DNA from: Psychrobacillus sp044762855
Lineage (GTDB): Bacteria > Bacillota > Bacilli > Bacillales_A > Planococcaceae
Length of the DNA: 64,000 nucleotides
NCBI RefSeq assembly: GCF_044762855.1
Contig: NZ_JBIWFB010000001.1
Span: 930,001-994,000, forward strand
Direction of reading: 5' to 3'
Part shown: positions 1-8,085 of the stretch, one piece after another
How the letters are laid out: each line of letters starts with the position of its first letter
How positions within the stretch are numbered: the first letter of the stretch is position 1
The notes under the pieces: generated by a model
The model's database searches: none
What the model was told of the DNA's origin: nothing
Seen by the model: the letters and a program-made list of their open reading frames with translations, nothing else
Translations under genes and position numbers: made by a program

Positions 1-251
1 GTTATTAAATAAGCCGTTGGATATGCAACTAATAAAGAAAAGAGTGTAATGAGAAAAGCATACCAGAAAGAGCTAAGTGTTAACTTTAAATAAACAGAAG
101 TGAAGAAGTTTTTATAATTGTCTAATGTAAAATTACCGCTTAAATCGAAAAGAGAGTAATAAGCAATTAGAGCGATTGGTGCAATGACAAATAATAATAT
201 CCAAGCAAAATAAGGTATTAAATAAAATGTTTTCGTATTTTTAGTTTGCAT
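1..251 (-). CDS. potB: Spermidine/putrescine ABC transporter permease PotB (partial, N-terminal part)
   Basis: The N-terminal 83 residues of an ABC importer inner-membrane permease; the rest lies beyond the window edge. It starts at an ATG (251, minus strand) that overlaps the end of potA by 11 bp, the translational coupling typical of pot operons. The visible part has a short polar N-terminus (MQTKNTKTF), a first hydrophobic segment with the pattern LIPYFAWILLFVIAPIALIA, and the beginning of a second near residues 60-80. This matches PotB-type permeases. Identification rests mainly on the partner gene potA and on the spacing, because the EAA loop is outside the window. Confidence 0.8.
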   Translation of the reverse strand, partial: MQTKNTKTFYLIPYFAWILLFVIAPIALIAYYSLFDLSGNFTLDNYKNFFTSVYLKLTLSSFWYAFLITLFSLLVAYPTAYLI

Positions 252-1347
252 ATGCGTCTTCTCCGTAAGACTCAAGTCGCTTATCAAATTCTTCTTCTGT
301 TTCGTTTAGGCGCATAACATGAATCGCTTCGGGATCAAAGTCTAACCCGATGAATTCTCCAACTTCCGCTTTTTTCGTAGAGTGGACAAGCCATTCATTT
401 CCTTCATCATCATAGGTAGATAGCTCGTAGTGAACCCCTCTAAACAATTGAGTATCTACTTTCACTTTCATTTTCCCTTTTTCGACAGAAGTAATTTCTA
501 AATCTTCAGGTCGAATAACAATATCAATATTTTCATTCGGATTTAGTCCTTGGTCGACACATTCAAATTCTTTTCCACCAATTCGCACACGGAAATCGGC
601 AACCATTGTACCTGAAACAATATTCGATTCTCCGATAAAATCTGCTACAAATCGATTGATCGGTTCATCGTAAATGTCCATCGGTGTTCCACTTTGTTCA
701 ATATTCCCTGCATTCAGTACGAAAATTTCATCGGACATCGCTAATGCTTCCTCTTGGTCATGCGTAACGAAGATAAACGTTTTGCCTAATCGTTGTTGCA
801 GCTCACGAAGCTCGTATTGCATTTCCGAACGGAGCTTTAAGTCCAAAGCCGAAAGTGGCTCATCTAGTAAAATGATTTCCGGATCATTGACGATTGCACG
901 AGCAATTGCTACACGCTGTCTTTGTCCACCAGACATTTCTGCAATTTCTCTATTTTCATATCCTGATAAGTTAACAAATTTTAGTGCTTCTAACACTTTT
1001 TCTTGGATCTCTTGTTTCCCTAGTTTTTTAATACGAAGACCAAATGCTACATTTTCAAACACATTTAAGTGAGGGAATAGTGCATAGTCTTGGAAAACTG
1101 TATTAACTTGGCGTTCGTTTGCAGGAACATTATTGATTAACTTTCCATTAAAATAAATATTTCCACCAGATGGTTGCATAAATCCTGCGATTAATCGCAA
1201 AATCGTTGTTTTACCACATCCGGATGGACCAAGAAGTGTATAAAACTTGCCACGTTCCAATTCAAAATTAATATCTGTTAGTACGGTTGTTTCTGCATCA
1301 TAATATTTGCTTACATTCTCAAAACGAATGATTGGTGTCTCAGACAT
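241..1347 (-). CDS. potA: Spermidine/putrescine ABC transporter ATP-binding protein PotA
   Basis: ATPase subunit of a polyamine importer, 368 residues, the usual PotA length. Visible motifs are Walker A GPSGCGKTT near residue 40, the Q-loop VFQDYALFP, the signature MSGGQRQRVAIARA, Walker B EIILLDEPLSALD and the switch histidine in FVTHDQEEALAMSD. A C-terminal TOBE-like domain (about 280-350, with IVIRPEDLEI) is typical of the PotA/MalK class. The ATG is preceded by a strong GGAGGT ribosome-binding site. It is the first gene of potAB(CD) and lies downstream of an XRE-cupin regulator in the same orientation. The substrate is inferred from family similarity. Confidence 0.92.
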   Translation of the reverse strand: MSETPIIRFENVSKYYDAETTVLTDINFELERGKFYTLLGPSGCGKTTILRLIAGFMQPSGGNIYFNGKLINNVPANERQVNTVFQDYALFPHLNVFENVAFGLRIKKLGKQEIQEKVLEALKFVNLSGYENREIAEMSGGQRQRVAIARAIVNDPEIILLDEPLSALDLKLRSEMQYELRELQQRLGKTFIFVTHDQEEALAMSDEIFVLNAGNIEQSGTPMDIYDEPINRFVADFIGESNIVSGTMVADFRVRIGGKEFECVDQGLNPNENIDIVIRPEDLEITSVEKGKMKVKVDTQLFRGVHYELSTYDDEGNEWLVHSTKKAEVGEFIGLDFDPEAIHVMRLNETEEEFDKRLESYGEDAYAN

Positions 1348-1403
1348 AATATACCTCCATTTTGTGTATTATAAGAAAGCATTGCCTTCTTACTTAGTAT
1401 TTG

Positions 1404-1520
1404 TCCAGCTGCAGCGCCTTGCCCCTCGGGGTCAAATGTGAAAAAGCTGTGGTGGCTGGGAAGCTGCCTCCTCGCTTTTCCCCATTTGCCTGTCGGGGCA
1501 GACATAGGCGCTTCCGCATT
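1404..1520. repeat. Interspersed GC-rich repeat with complementary ends (GCAGCGCC ... AGGCGCTTCCGC)
   Basis: A block of about 115 bp between the XRE regulator and potA, clearly more GC-rich than its surroundings. It begins TTGTCCAGCTGCAGCGCC and ends GACATAGGCGCTTCCGC, with partly complementary internal segments (CCCCTCGGGGTC, GGTGGCTGGGAAGCTGCC, CCTGTCGGGGC). From memory it resembles a palindromic intergenic repeat common in Bacillaceae and Planococcaceae genomes. It could act as a structured RNA or attenuator between regulator and operon. Any reading frame through it looks like a by-product of base composition. Confidence 0.6.
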
Positions 1521-1522
1521 TC

Positions 1523-2065
1523 TTATAAATAAGAATTTGTAACAACATAGATTACTTGTGTTTCTTCGTCTGCAGCATTTTTTAATAAATGATCATCGGC
1601 TGCTTCGAAGTAGAGAGATTCTCCTTTAGAAGCAAAATATTGCTGCTTGCCAAGGGCTAATTCTACGCATCCATGTAATACATATATAAACGTTTCCGAA
1701 AGGGAAGGTTCAAATTGTTTAAATTGCCCTTTTTGTCCGAGACGGATGAGGACAGGTTCCATTTCGTTTTCATTAGACTCAGAGATGAGCCAGTGAAGTC
1801 GATAGTTCTTTTCCTCGTCTACATAAACCGTTTGCTCTTCTTGTTTGTAAACGACTTTTGTCCGCACTTGTTCGTCATCAAAAAAGTCCTTAGGTTTAGA
1901 GCCAAGTACATTTAATATAGAAAAAAGTGTCTCAATGGAAGGGGAGTTTATATCTCTTTCTAGCTGAGATATAAATCCTTTGCTTAAATCAGTTCTTTCC
2001 CCTAATTCTTCTTGGGTTAAACCTTTTTTGAGACGTAAACGTTTAATTTTTTTCCCAATTTGCAC
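1523..2065 (-). CDS. XRE-family transcriptional regulator with C-terminal cupin domain (PuuR-like)
   Basis: A 180-residue two-domain regulator. Residues 1-60 form an XRE helix-turn-helix (IKRLRLKKGLTQEELGERTDLSKGF pattern). Residues 105-178 form a small cupin barrel (LSETFIYVLHGCVELALG, then GESLYFEAADDH), the likely ligand-sensing part. The start is a GTG at 2065 with GAGGGG upstream. It lies directly upstream of potAB in the same direction, as PuuR-type regulators of polyamine uptake do in many Firmicutes. The likely role is polyamine-responsive control of pot, probably with autoregulation. The ligand is inferred from context only. Confidence 0.85.
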   Translation of the reverse strand: MQIGKKIKRLRLKKGLTQEELGERTDLSKGFISQLERDINSPSIETLFSILNVLGSKPKDFFDDEQVRTKVVYKQEEQTVYVDEEKNYRLHWLISESNENEMEPVLIRLGQKGQFKQFEPSLSETFIYVLHGCVELALGKQQYFASKGESLYFEAADDHLLKNAADEETQVIYVVTNSYL

Positions 2066-2093
2066 TATTATTCCCCTCCTCTTTTGAAAAACA

Positions 2094-2130
2094 AAGTTTA
2101 TTTTAACACAACTTTAAGTTTACTTTAACA
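2094..2130 (-). promoter_or_regulatory. Tandem operator-like repeats upstream of the XRE-cupin regulator
   Basis: Two 15-bp direct repeats, AAGTTTATTTTAACA (2094-2108) and AAGTTTACTTTAACA (2116-2130), differ at one base. They are spaced 22 bp start to start, about two helical turns. They lie just upstream of the regulator start in the divergent region shared with ykuV, as expected for an autoregulatory binding site. The binding protein is inferred. Confidence 0.45.
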
Positions 2131-2230
2131 ACTTATTCATATAAATTCAAAAAAAATTGTTTTTGTCCTGTGTCGTTTTTATCTTTACGCATACAATAGC
2201 TATGGACGAAAAGGAAAAGGGGAGACATAG

Positions 2231-2674
2231 TTGAGATTAAGAGAGGAGTTACCCGAGTTTTCAAGTGACATGGAATGGTTGAATGGAAGTGTAGCAAAAG
2301 AAAAATTAATTGGGGAAGTACCTTTACTAGTACACTTTTGGTCCATTAGTTGCCATTTATGCGAGAATACTTTTGGGATTATAAATAGATGGAAAAAGAC
2401 ATATGGAGACAAATTTCACTTAGTCGGGATTCATATGCCAATAACTAAAGAAGATGTGAATAATACGCTTATTAAGCAGAAAGCTGAACGAATGAATATG
2501 ACGAATTCAATATATCTTGATCATGATTTAGTAGTATCTGAAAAATTCCAAAATCGAATTGTCCCATCTTTTTATTTGTTTGATAAGAAAGGATTGCTTC
2601 GCCATATACAATCTGGCGAGAGTGGTTTTAGGATGTTAGAGAAAAGGTTATTACTTTTAATGAAAGATCAGTGA
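2231..2674 (+). CDS. ykuV: Thiol-disulfide oxidoreductase, YkuV-like (thioredoxin fold)
   Basis: 147 residues with a TlpA/ResA-like thioredoxin fold and no signal peptide or membrane anchor, so probably cytosolic. The active-site motif is CHLC in HFWSISCHLCENTF (about residues 36-49), and the cis-proline region is IVPSFYLFD. It resembles B. subtilis YkuV along its length (MRLREELPE start, WLNGSV, LIGEVPLLVHFWSISCHLC, LRHIQSGESG), and YkuV is also near ktrC there. The start is a TTG at 2231 behind AAGGGGAGA. The role is cytoplasmic thiol-disulfide exchange; the physiological partner is unknown. Confidence 0.88.
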   Translation: MRLREELPEFSSDMEWLNGSVAKEKLIGEVPLLVHFWSISCHLCENTFGIINRWKKTYGDKFHLVGIHMPITKEDVNNTLIKQKAERMNMTNSIYLDHDLVVSEKFQNRIVPSFYLFDKKGLLRHIQSGESGFRMLEKRLLLLMKDQ

Positions 2675-2757
2675 TTCTGAATTAACTATTCATTATCTAT
2701 TTTTAGAAACGGTATGGTAAACTAAGTGCATCCGATTAGTAAGCAGGAGGCACGATC

Positions 2758-3417
2758 ATGCAAAAAGAATTTGTAGTAATTGGTTTAGGGAGATTTGGAG
2801 GAAGTATCGTTAGAGAATTAATCGATCAAGGTGCAGATGTAATGGCTATAGATATTGCTACAGAACGAGTAGATGAATTTGCTGCAATAGCAACACAAGC
2901 AGTAGTAGCAGATACAACAGATGAAGCAGTGTTAAAATCTCTAGGTATCCGTAACTTTGAACATGTTATTGTTGCAATCGGTGACGATATTCAATCGAGT
3001 ATATTAACGACACTTATGCTAAAAGAAATTGGTGTAAAGAAAATTACAGTGAAAGCACAAAATGATTATCATGAAAAAGTATTACGTAAAATTGGGGCGG
3101 ACCAAGTTGTGCATCCTGAACGAGATATGGGAATTCGAATCGCGAATAATATTTTATCGAATAATGTACTGGATTACTTAGAACTTTCCGATGAGCATTC
3201 TATCATGGAGATTAAGGTGAATGAAAAGATAGCTCAGAAATCATTAGTAGATTTGGATATTCGCGCAAGATACGGGATTAATATTGTCGCTATTAAACGA
3301 GGAAACACTATAAATGTTTCACCACCGGCAGATGAGAATCTTCAGTTAAATGATGTGCTCATTATTATTGGTGCCGATGTAGACATTAATCGATTTGAAA
3401 AGAAAGTACTATCCTAA
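2758..3417 (+). CDS. ktrC: Ktr potassium uptake system regulatory subunit KtrC (TrkA domains)
   Basis: A 219-residue cytosolic gating ring subunit of a Ktr K+ channel. The N-terminal RCK/TrkA-N Rossmann domain has GLGRFGGS at about residues 8-15 and an acidic residue ending strand 2 (AIDI). The C-terminal TrkA-C/RCK-C domain covers about 135-215. Family knowledge: the N domain binds ATP/ADP and the C domain of KtrC binds c-di-AMP, which closes the channel. The membrane partner (KtrD) is not in the window, the normal situation for KtrC. GGAGG precedes the ATG. Confidence 0.92.
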   Translation: MQKEFVVIGLGRFGGSIVRELIDQGADVMAIDIATERVDEFAAIATQAVVADTTDEAVLKSLGIRNFEHVIVAIGDDIQSSILTTLMLKEIGVKKITVKAQNDYHEKVLRKIGADQVVHPERDMGIRIANNILSNNVLDYLELSDEHSIMEIKVNEKIAQKSLVDLDIRARYGINIVAIKRGNTINVSPPADENLQLNDVLIIIGADVDINRFEKKVLS

Positions 3418-3420
3418 TAA

Positions 3421-3457
3421 AAATGCCAGCGGGAAAATCTCCCGCTGGCATTTTTTA
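3421..3457. terminator. Bidirectional terminator between ktrC and rnjA
   Basis: Perfect stem AAATGCCAGCGGGA / TCCCGCTGGCATTT with a short loop and T runs on both sides. It can end ktrC (+) and rnjA (-) transcription. Confidence 0.9.
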
Positions 3458-3472
3458 TAATTTTCGAAACGA

Positions 3473-5140
3473 TTAAACTTCCATAATAATCGGTAAAATC
3501 ATTGGACGACGTTTCGTTTTTTCATATAAATAAGGGCTTAGAACATCTGTAATTTCATTTTTTAGTTCCGCCCATTCAGCTGGTTTGTCTTGAAGGGTGA
3601 AACGTAAATGTTTGTTTAACATTTGTTGTGCTTCATTAATCATAGTCCCAGATTCGCGCATATACACAAATCCACGTGAAATGATATCAGGACCAGAAAC
3701 AATTTTCTTTCTTTCCATATCAGCGCTTACAACGACAATAACTAGTCCTTCTTCGGAAAGAATTCGGCGATCTCGAAGAACGATATTACCGATATCTCCA
3801 ATACCACTACCATCAATATAAACATCTCCCGATGGAATACGTCCAGCAACATGCGCTTCTTTTGCGCTTAATGCTAATACATCCCCATTTTCCATAATGA
3901 ATGTATTTTCAGGTAGTACATCACAATCTACTGCAAGTTCCGTATGAATTTTTAACATACGATATTCTCCGTGGATTGGCATAAAGAATTTTGGTTTCAT
4001 CAATCGAAGCATTAGTTTTTGTTCTTCTTGTGAACCATGACCAGATGTATGGATATTATTAAGTGAACCGTGAATTACCTCTGCTCCAGCTCGGAACAGG
4101 GAGTTAATCGTACGATTGACACTTGCTCTATTTCCTGGAATTGGAGAAGAAGATAAAACTACCGTATCCCCCGGTTGAATTTGAATTTGACGATGTGTAC
4201 CATTGGCAATTCGAGAAAGAGCGGCCATTGGTTCACCTTGACTGCCTGTACATAATATAAGTACTTCATTGGCAGGTAATCGATTTAATGCGCTGGCATC
4301 GACAAACGTTTCTTTTGGTGCCGTAATATAACCAAGCTCACGACCGATTGTCATAGCGTTATCCATGCTTCGACCAAATACAGCTATTTTGCGACCATGT
4401 TGTACCGCAGCATCGGTTACTTGCTGGAGTCTATGAATATTAGATGCAAATGTAGCGAAAATAATGCGTCCATTCACTTTACGGAAGATAGAATCCATGC
4501 TTTCGCCGACTTTACGTTCGGACATCGTGAAATTCGGAATTTCTGCATTCGTACTATCAGATAGTAAGCAAAGTACTCCGTCACGCCCGATTTCTGCCAT
4601 TTTCGTTAAGTTAGCTGGCTCACCAACTGGCGTGAAGTCAAATTTAAAATCACCTGTATGAACGATGTTTCCTGGTGGTGTTTTAACTACGATTCCAAAC
4701 GCGTCTGGAATACTATGTGTTGTTCTGAAAAAACTTACTGCCGTTTTTCTAAACTTCACAATGTCATCTTCTTCGATTACATGCATTTTAGTTTGACGAA
4801 GTAATCCATGTTCTTCTAATTTATTACGCAATAAGCCTAAAGCGAGTTTTCCTCCATACACTGGAACATTCAATTGTTTCAATAAATAAGGAATACCACC
4901 GATATGGTCTTCGTGTCCATGTGTGATGAATAACCCTTTAATCTTATCTACATTTTTCACTAGATACGTGTAATCTGGGATAACGTAGTCAATACCTAAT
5001 AGATCGTCTTCCGGAAATTTAATACCTGCGTCTATTAAAATAATTTCATCTTGAAATTGAACGCCATACGTATTTTTGCCGATTTCACCTAGTCCGCCGA
5101 GGGCGAAAACAGCTGTTTGATCATTTTTTACAAATTTCAT
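3473..5140 (-). CDS. rnjA: Ribonuclease J1
   Basis: 555 residues, full RNase J1 length. The metallo-beta-lactamase core has the zinc motif HGHEDHIGG (about 74-82) and downstream histidines in VHTGDFKFD. The beta-CASP insert includes DSTNAE and ATFASNIHRLQQV, and a C-terminal histidine motif is FMPIHGEYRML. Family knowledge: a bifunctional 5'-to-3' exo/endoribonuclease central to mRNA turnover and 16S rRNA maturation. It lies 3 bp downstream of rpoY in the same operon, the conserved Firmicutes arrangement. Confidence 0.96.
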   Translation of the reverse strand: MKFVKNDQTAVFALGGLGEIGKNTYGVQFQDEIILIDAGIKFPEDDLLGIDYVIPDYTYLVKNVDKIKGLFITHGHEDHIGGIPYLLKQLNVPVYGGKLALGLLRNKLEEHGLLRQTKMHVIEEDDIVKFRKTAVSFFRTTHSIPDAFGIVVKTPPGNIVHTGDFKFDFTPVGEPANLTKMAEIGRDGVLCLLSDSTNAEIPNFTMSERKVGESMDSIFRKVNGRIIFATFASNIHRLQQVTDAAVQHGRKIAVFGRSMDNAMTIGRELGYITAPKETFVDASALNRLPANEVLILCTGSQGEPMAALSRIANGTHRQIQIQPGDTVVLSSSPIPGNRASVNRTINSLFRAGAEVIHGSLNNIHTSGHGSQEEQKLMLRLMKPKFFMPIHGEYRMLKIHTELAVDCDVLPENTFIMENGDVLALSAKEAHVAGRIPSGDVYIDGSGIGDIGNIVLRDRRILSEEGLVIVVVSADMERKKIVSGPDIISRGFVYMRESGTMINEAQQMLNKHLRFTLQDKPAEWAELKNEITDVLSPYLYEKTKRRPMILPIIMEV

Positions 5141-5143
5141 AAG

Positions 5144-5353
5144 TTATCTCTTTTCTACTTTAAAATTCGGGCTTGCTTGCTCGTATTCTAAATGATTACC
5201 TTCAAGCAGCTGAATTAGTTCGATATTGTATTGGCGCTCTTTTAAAATAGCACGAACTTCTCGTTCAGACTCAGCCTCTACATATAAGCTTTTTGTGTTT
5301 TCGCGAACTGGTACTTGCAATGCATTTTCTTGATAATAAACTTTATAAATCAT
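5144..5353 (-). CDS. rpoY: DNA-directed RNA polymerase epsilon subunit RpoY
   Basis: 69 residues starting MIYKVYYQE and ending NFKVEKR, matching the small RpoY/YkzG (DUF1447) family. It binds RNA polymerase in Firmicutes. The ATG at 5353 is chosen because AAAGGAGAG lies just upstream and family members start MIYK; an in-frame extension of 12 residues has no ribosome-binding site of its own. It is immediately upstream of rnjA, as in B. subtilis. Confidence 0.92.
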   Translation of the reverse strand: MIYKVYYQENALQVPVRENTKSLYVEAESEREVRAILKERQYNIELIQLLEGNHLEYEQASPNFKVEKR

Positions 5354-5424
5354 ATTATACTCTCCTTTTTCACGTTCATAATAAATCAATTCTCTTTATA
5401 TTATCACGCAACTTCTTTAAAATA

Positions 5425-5455
5425 AAGAAAAGCCCTCCATTTTTTGAGAAGGGCA
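5425..5455 (-). terminator. Terminator downstream of the small basic peptide ORF
   Basis: On the minus strand a GCCCTTC / GGAGGGC stem with an A-rich loop is followed by TTTTCTTTATTTT. It separates a possible tiny transcript (5462-5533) from rpoY-rnjA. Confidence 0.6.
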
Positions 5456-5461
5456 AGTAAT

Positions 5462-5533
5462 TTACGCAATCGTTTTATTTCTGAGCATTCCACCGAGTCG
5501 TCTCAACCATTTCCTTCTTAGACGTTTCAACAT
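5462..5533 (-). CDS. Possible 23-residue arginine/lysine-rich peptide
   Basis: An ATG at 5533 preceded by AAGGAGTGGG at ideal spacing opens a frame of 23 codons ending TAA. The product begins MLKRLRRKWLRRLGGM and is about 40% Arg/Lys, an amphipathic-looking cationic peptide. A terminator-like hairpin follows within 10 bp. The combination of strong ribosome-binding site, short ORF and terminator suggests a real small gene. No function is recognised. It could instead be chance in an AT-rich gap. Confidence 0.4.
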   Translation of the reverse strand: MLKRLRRKWLRRLGGMLRNKTIA

Positions 5534-5636
5534 GGTAACCCACTCCTTACAATATATTATATACGAAAAATGAAAATGTGTAAAGGATTCTTACTGAAAA
5601 GTCAAATAATTAGCATTGCGGATTGGAGTTTTTTTA

Positions 5637-6410
5637 ATGGTAAATAAAGTATTATTTTTCGATATAGATGGGACTATTTTAGATAATGATAAGAATATTC
5701 CTCCAGGTGTTATGGAATCTATTCAACAAGCAAGAGATAATGGGCATGAAATTGTCATTTCAACTGGTAGAGCTCCATTCACAGCAAAATCTATTTTAGA
5801 ACAACTTAAAATAGATTCATTCATATGCTACAATGGTCAAATCGTGCAGTTTCAAGGGAAGATTATTCATAAAGGAATTATCGATACAATGGAATTGCAA
5901 CATCTAACAGATTTTGCGATGGAACGAGAGCAACCGTTAGTTTATATGGATGATGTAGAATTTGTTTCCAACGTGCCTGGTCATGAAGATGTATACGAAA
6001 GCATCTCTTCTTTGAAAATTGCCTTGCCTAGAACGGAAGAAAATTTCTTTTTGTCGAATGATATTCATCAAGCGCTTATTTTTTGTGATATGGATATGCA
6101 ACGAGAATATGAAAAAGCTTTCCCAAACTTGAAATTTGTCAGATGGCATCGGGTTTCTTGTGATGTGCTTCCAAAAGGCGTTTCCAAAGCGAAAGGGATA
6201 GAGCTATTCCTCCAACATTTAAATAAAACACCAAATGACGCTATTGCCTTTGGTGATGGTTTTAATGATATAGAGATGCTCCAATATGTAGGGACTGGAG
6301 TTGCGATGGGTAATGCTGTGGAAGAATTAAAAAAATGCGCAACCATTGTAACAGACCATGTTTCGGAAAATGGCTTAGTAAATGCCATGAAAAAATTACA
6401 ATTAATTTAG
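5637..6410 (+). CDS. ykrA: Cof-type HAD-IIB family phosphatase (YkrA-like)
   Basis: 257 residues. HAD motif I is FFDIDGTILDND (about 6-17), motif II STGR, motif III lysine in KGVSKAKGIELF, and motif IV FGDGFNDIEML. The long C2B cap between motifs II and III marks the Cof/YkrA subfamily, which dephosphorylates sugar phosphates or FMN-like substrates; the exact substrate is unknown. The ATG at 5637 follows TTGGAG. It lies 10 bp upstream of a PfkB kinase, so the two are probably co-transcribed. YkrA occupies the same locus (rnjA-ykrA-def-ykyA) in B. subtilis. Confidence 0.88.
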   Translation: MVNKVLFFDIDGTILDNDKNIPPGVMESIQQARDNGHEIVISTGRAPFTAKSILEQLKIDSFICYNGQIVQFQGKIIHKGIIDTMELQHLTDFAMEREQPLVYMDDVEFVSNVPGHEDVYESISSLKIALPRTEENFFLSNDIHQALIFCDMDMQREYEKAFPNLKFVRWHRVSCDVLPKGVSKAKGIELFLQHLNKTPNDAIAFGDGFNDIEMLQYVGTGVAMGNAVEELKKCATIVTDHVSENGLVNAMKKLQLI

Positions 6411-6420
6411 AGGAGTTACT

Positions 6421-7353
6421 ATGAACGATTTAACAAAGAAGTTTGTGCTTATTTATGGGGACGTATTTGTGGATTATATTGCAGATGATCAAACAAATAC
6501 ACAATTTACAAAGTATTTAGGTGGAGCCACGGTTAATGTTGCAGCAGGTGTTGCTAGACTTGGGGCTGCCTCCTCTTTTATAACGATTTCGGGAGACGAT
6601 GAAACGTCCGAATTTGTACGAAAAGAGCTAACAACAGAAGGGGTAGACTTAACTTTCGCACAAATGGTACCGGAAAAACGAGTAAGTGGCGTCTATGTGC
6701 ATTTAACAGAAAATAATGATCGGCATTTTCATACATACGTGGATGAAACGCCTGATTTACAAGTAGATTTTGCAACACTAAAAAAGGAAGTATTTAAGCA
6801 AGCTTCTTTGTTTCATTTCTGTTCAGGAACGTTATTCCATCCAACGGCACGTAAGACGACTCGCGATATAGTAGATCAAATGGAAAAATCTCAAGTGCTT
6901 TTATCTTTCGATGCAAATATTCGTCCCTTAAGATGGGAAAGTGAACAACTTTGTAGAGAAACAATCTGTTCTTTTTTTAAGCAAATAGATATTTTGAAAC
7001 TAACAGAAGAAGAACTTTTCTTTTTAACTGAAACGAAGACGAAAGAAGAAGGAATTAACAAGCTTCGAGATTATCAAATTCCAGTTATCCTCATTACAGT
7101 TGGAGAAGAAGGAACATATATTGTAATAGAGGAAGAAACGATTCATGTTAAGGTGGAAAAGGTAGTTGCAGTTGATACAACCGGGGCTGGAGACGCCTTT
7201 ATGGCAGGAATTCTTTCTAAAATTAATTTGAATGGAAAGCCAAAGACAAAACAAGAGTGGATTGACTATGTCTCATTTGGTAATAGACTTGGAGCGATTT
7301 GTGCTACAAAACCAGGAGCACTTTCTGCAATGCCAAGATTAGCAGAATTATAA
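6421..7353 (+). CDS. PfkB-family carbohydrate kinase (fructokinase-like)
   Basis: 310 residues of the ribokinase/PfkB family. The N-terminal glycine-rich signature is KYLGGATVNVAAGVARLGA (about 30-48). The C-terminal PfkB signature DTTGAGDAFMAGIL (about 243-256) contains the catalytic base Asp. Length and motifs fit fructokinases, but other sugars are possible. It follows ykrA closely in the same direction and is absent from this place in B. subtilis, so it is a local addition. A strong terminator follows. Confidence 0.85.
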   Translation: MNDLTKKFVLIYGDVFVDYIADDQTNTQFTKYLGGATVNVAAGVARLGAASSFITISGDDETSEFVRKELTTEGVDLTFAQMVPEKRVSGVYVHLTENNDRHFHTYVDETPDLQVDFATLKKEVFKQASLFHFCSGTLFHPTARKTTRDIVDQMEKSQVLLSFDANIRPLRWESEQLCRETICSFFKQIDILKLTEEELFFLTETKTKEEGINKLRDYQIPVILITVGEEGTYIVIEEETIHVKVEKVVAVDTTGAGDAFMAGILSKINLNGKPKTKQEWIDYVSFGNRLGAICATKPGALSAMPRLAEL

Positions 7354-7357
7354 CAAA

Positions 7358-7397
7358 AGACCAGTATTACTTTTTAGAGTAATACTGGCTTTTTTTA
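7358..7397. terminator. Terminator between PfkB kinase and deformylase
   Basis: CCAGTATTAC / GTAATACTGG stem with flanking A and T runs, usable in both directions for two convergent genes. Confidence 0.88.
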
Positions 7398-7952
7398 CGC
7401 TCGATCATACGGAACGGAATTCGGTATCTCCGCGTATGGATTTCCTTTATTAATATGATCATAAAACATAATGCCGTTTAAATGGTCAAGCTCATGTTGA
7501 AATGCAATAGCCGCAAGTCCTTTTAATCTTTTTTTGAATGGAGTACCATCTGGATAAAAGCCGGTTGCAGTAATTCGCGCATGTCTTGGTACATATCCCT
7601 CAATCACTTCATCCACAGAAAGGCAACCTTCCCCCGCAGTAATATAGGTATTTTCGACGGAATGGCTAATTATTTTTGGATTGACTGCAACAAAGCTCGC
7701 ATCCTCGCCATCTACTCCTGGTATATGTAGCGCGAACATTCTCTTGTTAGCGTTCACTTGAGGAGCCGCAATCCCTATACCAGGGCGTAATTTATATTTT
7801 TCCACCATTTCATCATCTTGACTATTGATCACATACTCCAATAATTCATTAGCTAGCTGTATATCATCCTCGGATAAAGGAAAAGTCATTTCTTCCGTTT
7901 TTATACGTAGTGCGGGGTGACCATCTCTCACAATATCTTTCATTAATATCAT
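7395..7952 (-). CDS. def: Peptide deformylase
   Basis: 185 residues. The three metal-site motifs are present: GIGIAAPQVN (motif 1), EGCLSVDE with the metal-binding Cys (motif 2) and HELDHLNG with the two His ligands and catalytic Glu (motif 3). Family knowledge: removes the formyl group from the initiator methionine. The start MILMKDIVRDGHPAL at 7952 is preferred because AAAGGA precedes it and because B. subtilis DefB (YkrB) begins the same way; an upstream in-frame start adds 17 poorly conserved residues. The position next to ykyA-pdhA is conserved. Confidence 0.94.
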   Translation of the reverse strand: MILMKDIVRDGHPALRIKTEEMTFPLSEDDIQLANELLEYVINSQDDEMVEKYKLRPGIGIAAPQVNANKRMFALHIPGVDGEDASFVAVNPKIISHSVENTYITAGEGCLSVDEVIEGYVPRHARITATGFYPDGTPFKKRLKGLAAIAFQHELDHLNGIMFYDHINKGNPYAEIPNSVPYDRA

Positions 7953-8085
7953 TATTATCGTCCTTTCCGTGTTCATAGTCCTATTATACCGAAAAATCTT
8001 CATATGCTAAACAAAAAAAGCCTATTGTACGGTTGAATTTAGAAGCTAGAACAATTATAGTGAAATGAATAGAGGAGGTTACGTC

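Noticed and set aside
674..1072. 132-codon plus-strand ORF opposite potA
   Set aside because: Antisense shadow of a strongly conserved ATPase; serine-rich composition is typical of such shadows.
1311..1505. 64-codon minus-strand ORF through the GC-rich repeat upstream of potA
   Set aside because: It overlaps the potA start, consists mostly of repeat sequence and has no ribosome-binding site.
2675..2757. c-di-AMP riboswitch upstream of ktrC
   Set aside because: The gap is only 83 bp and shows none of the expected long conserved structure.
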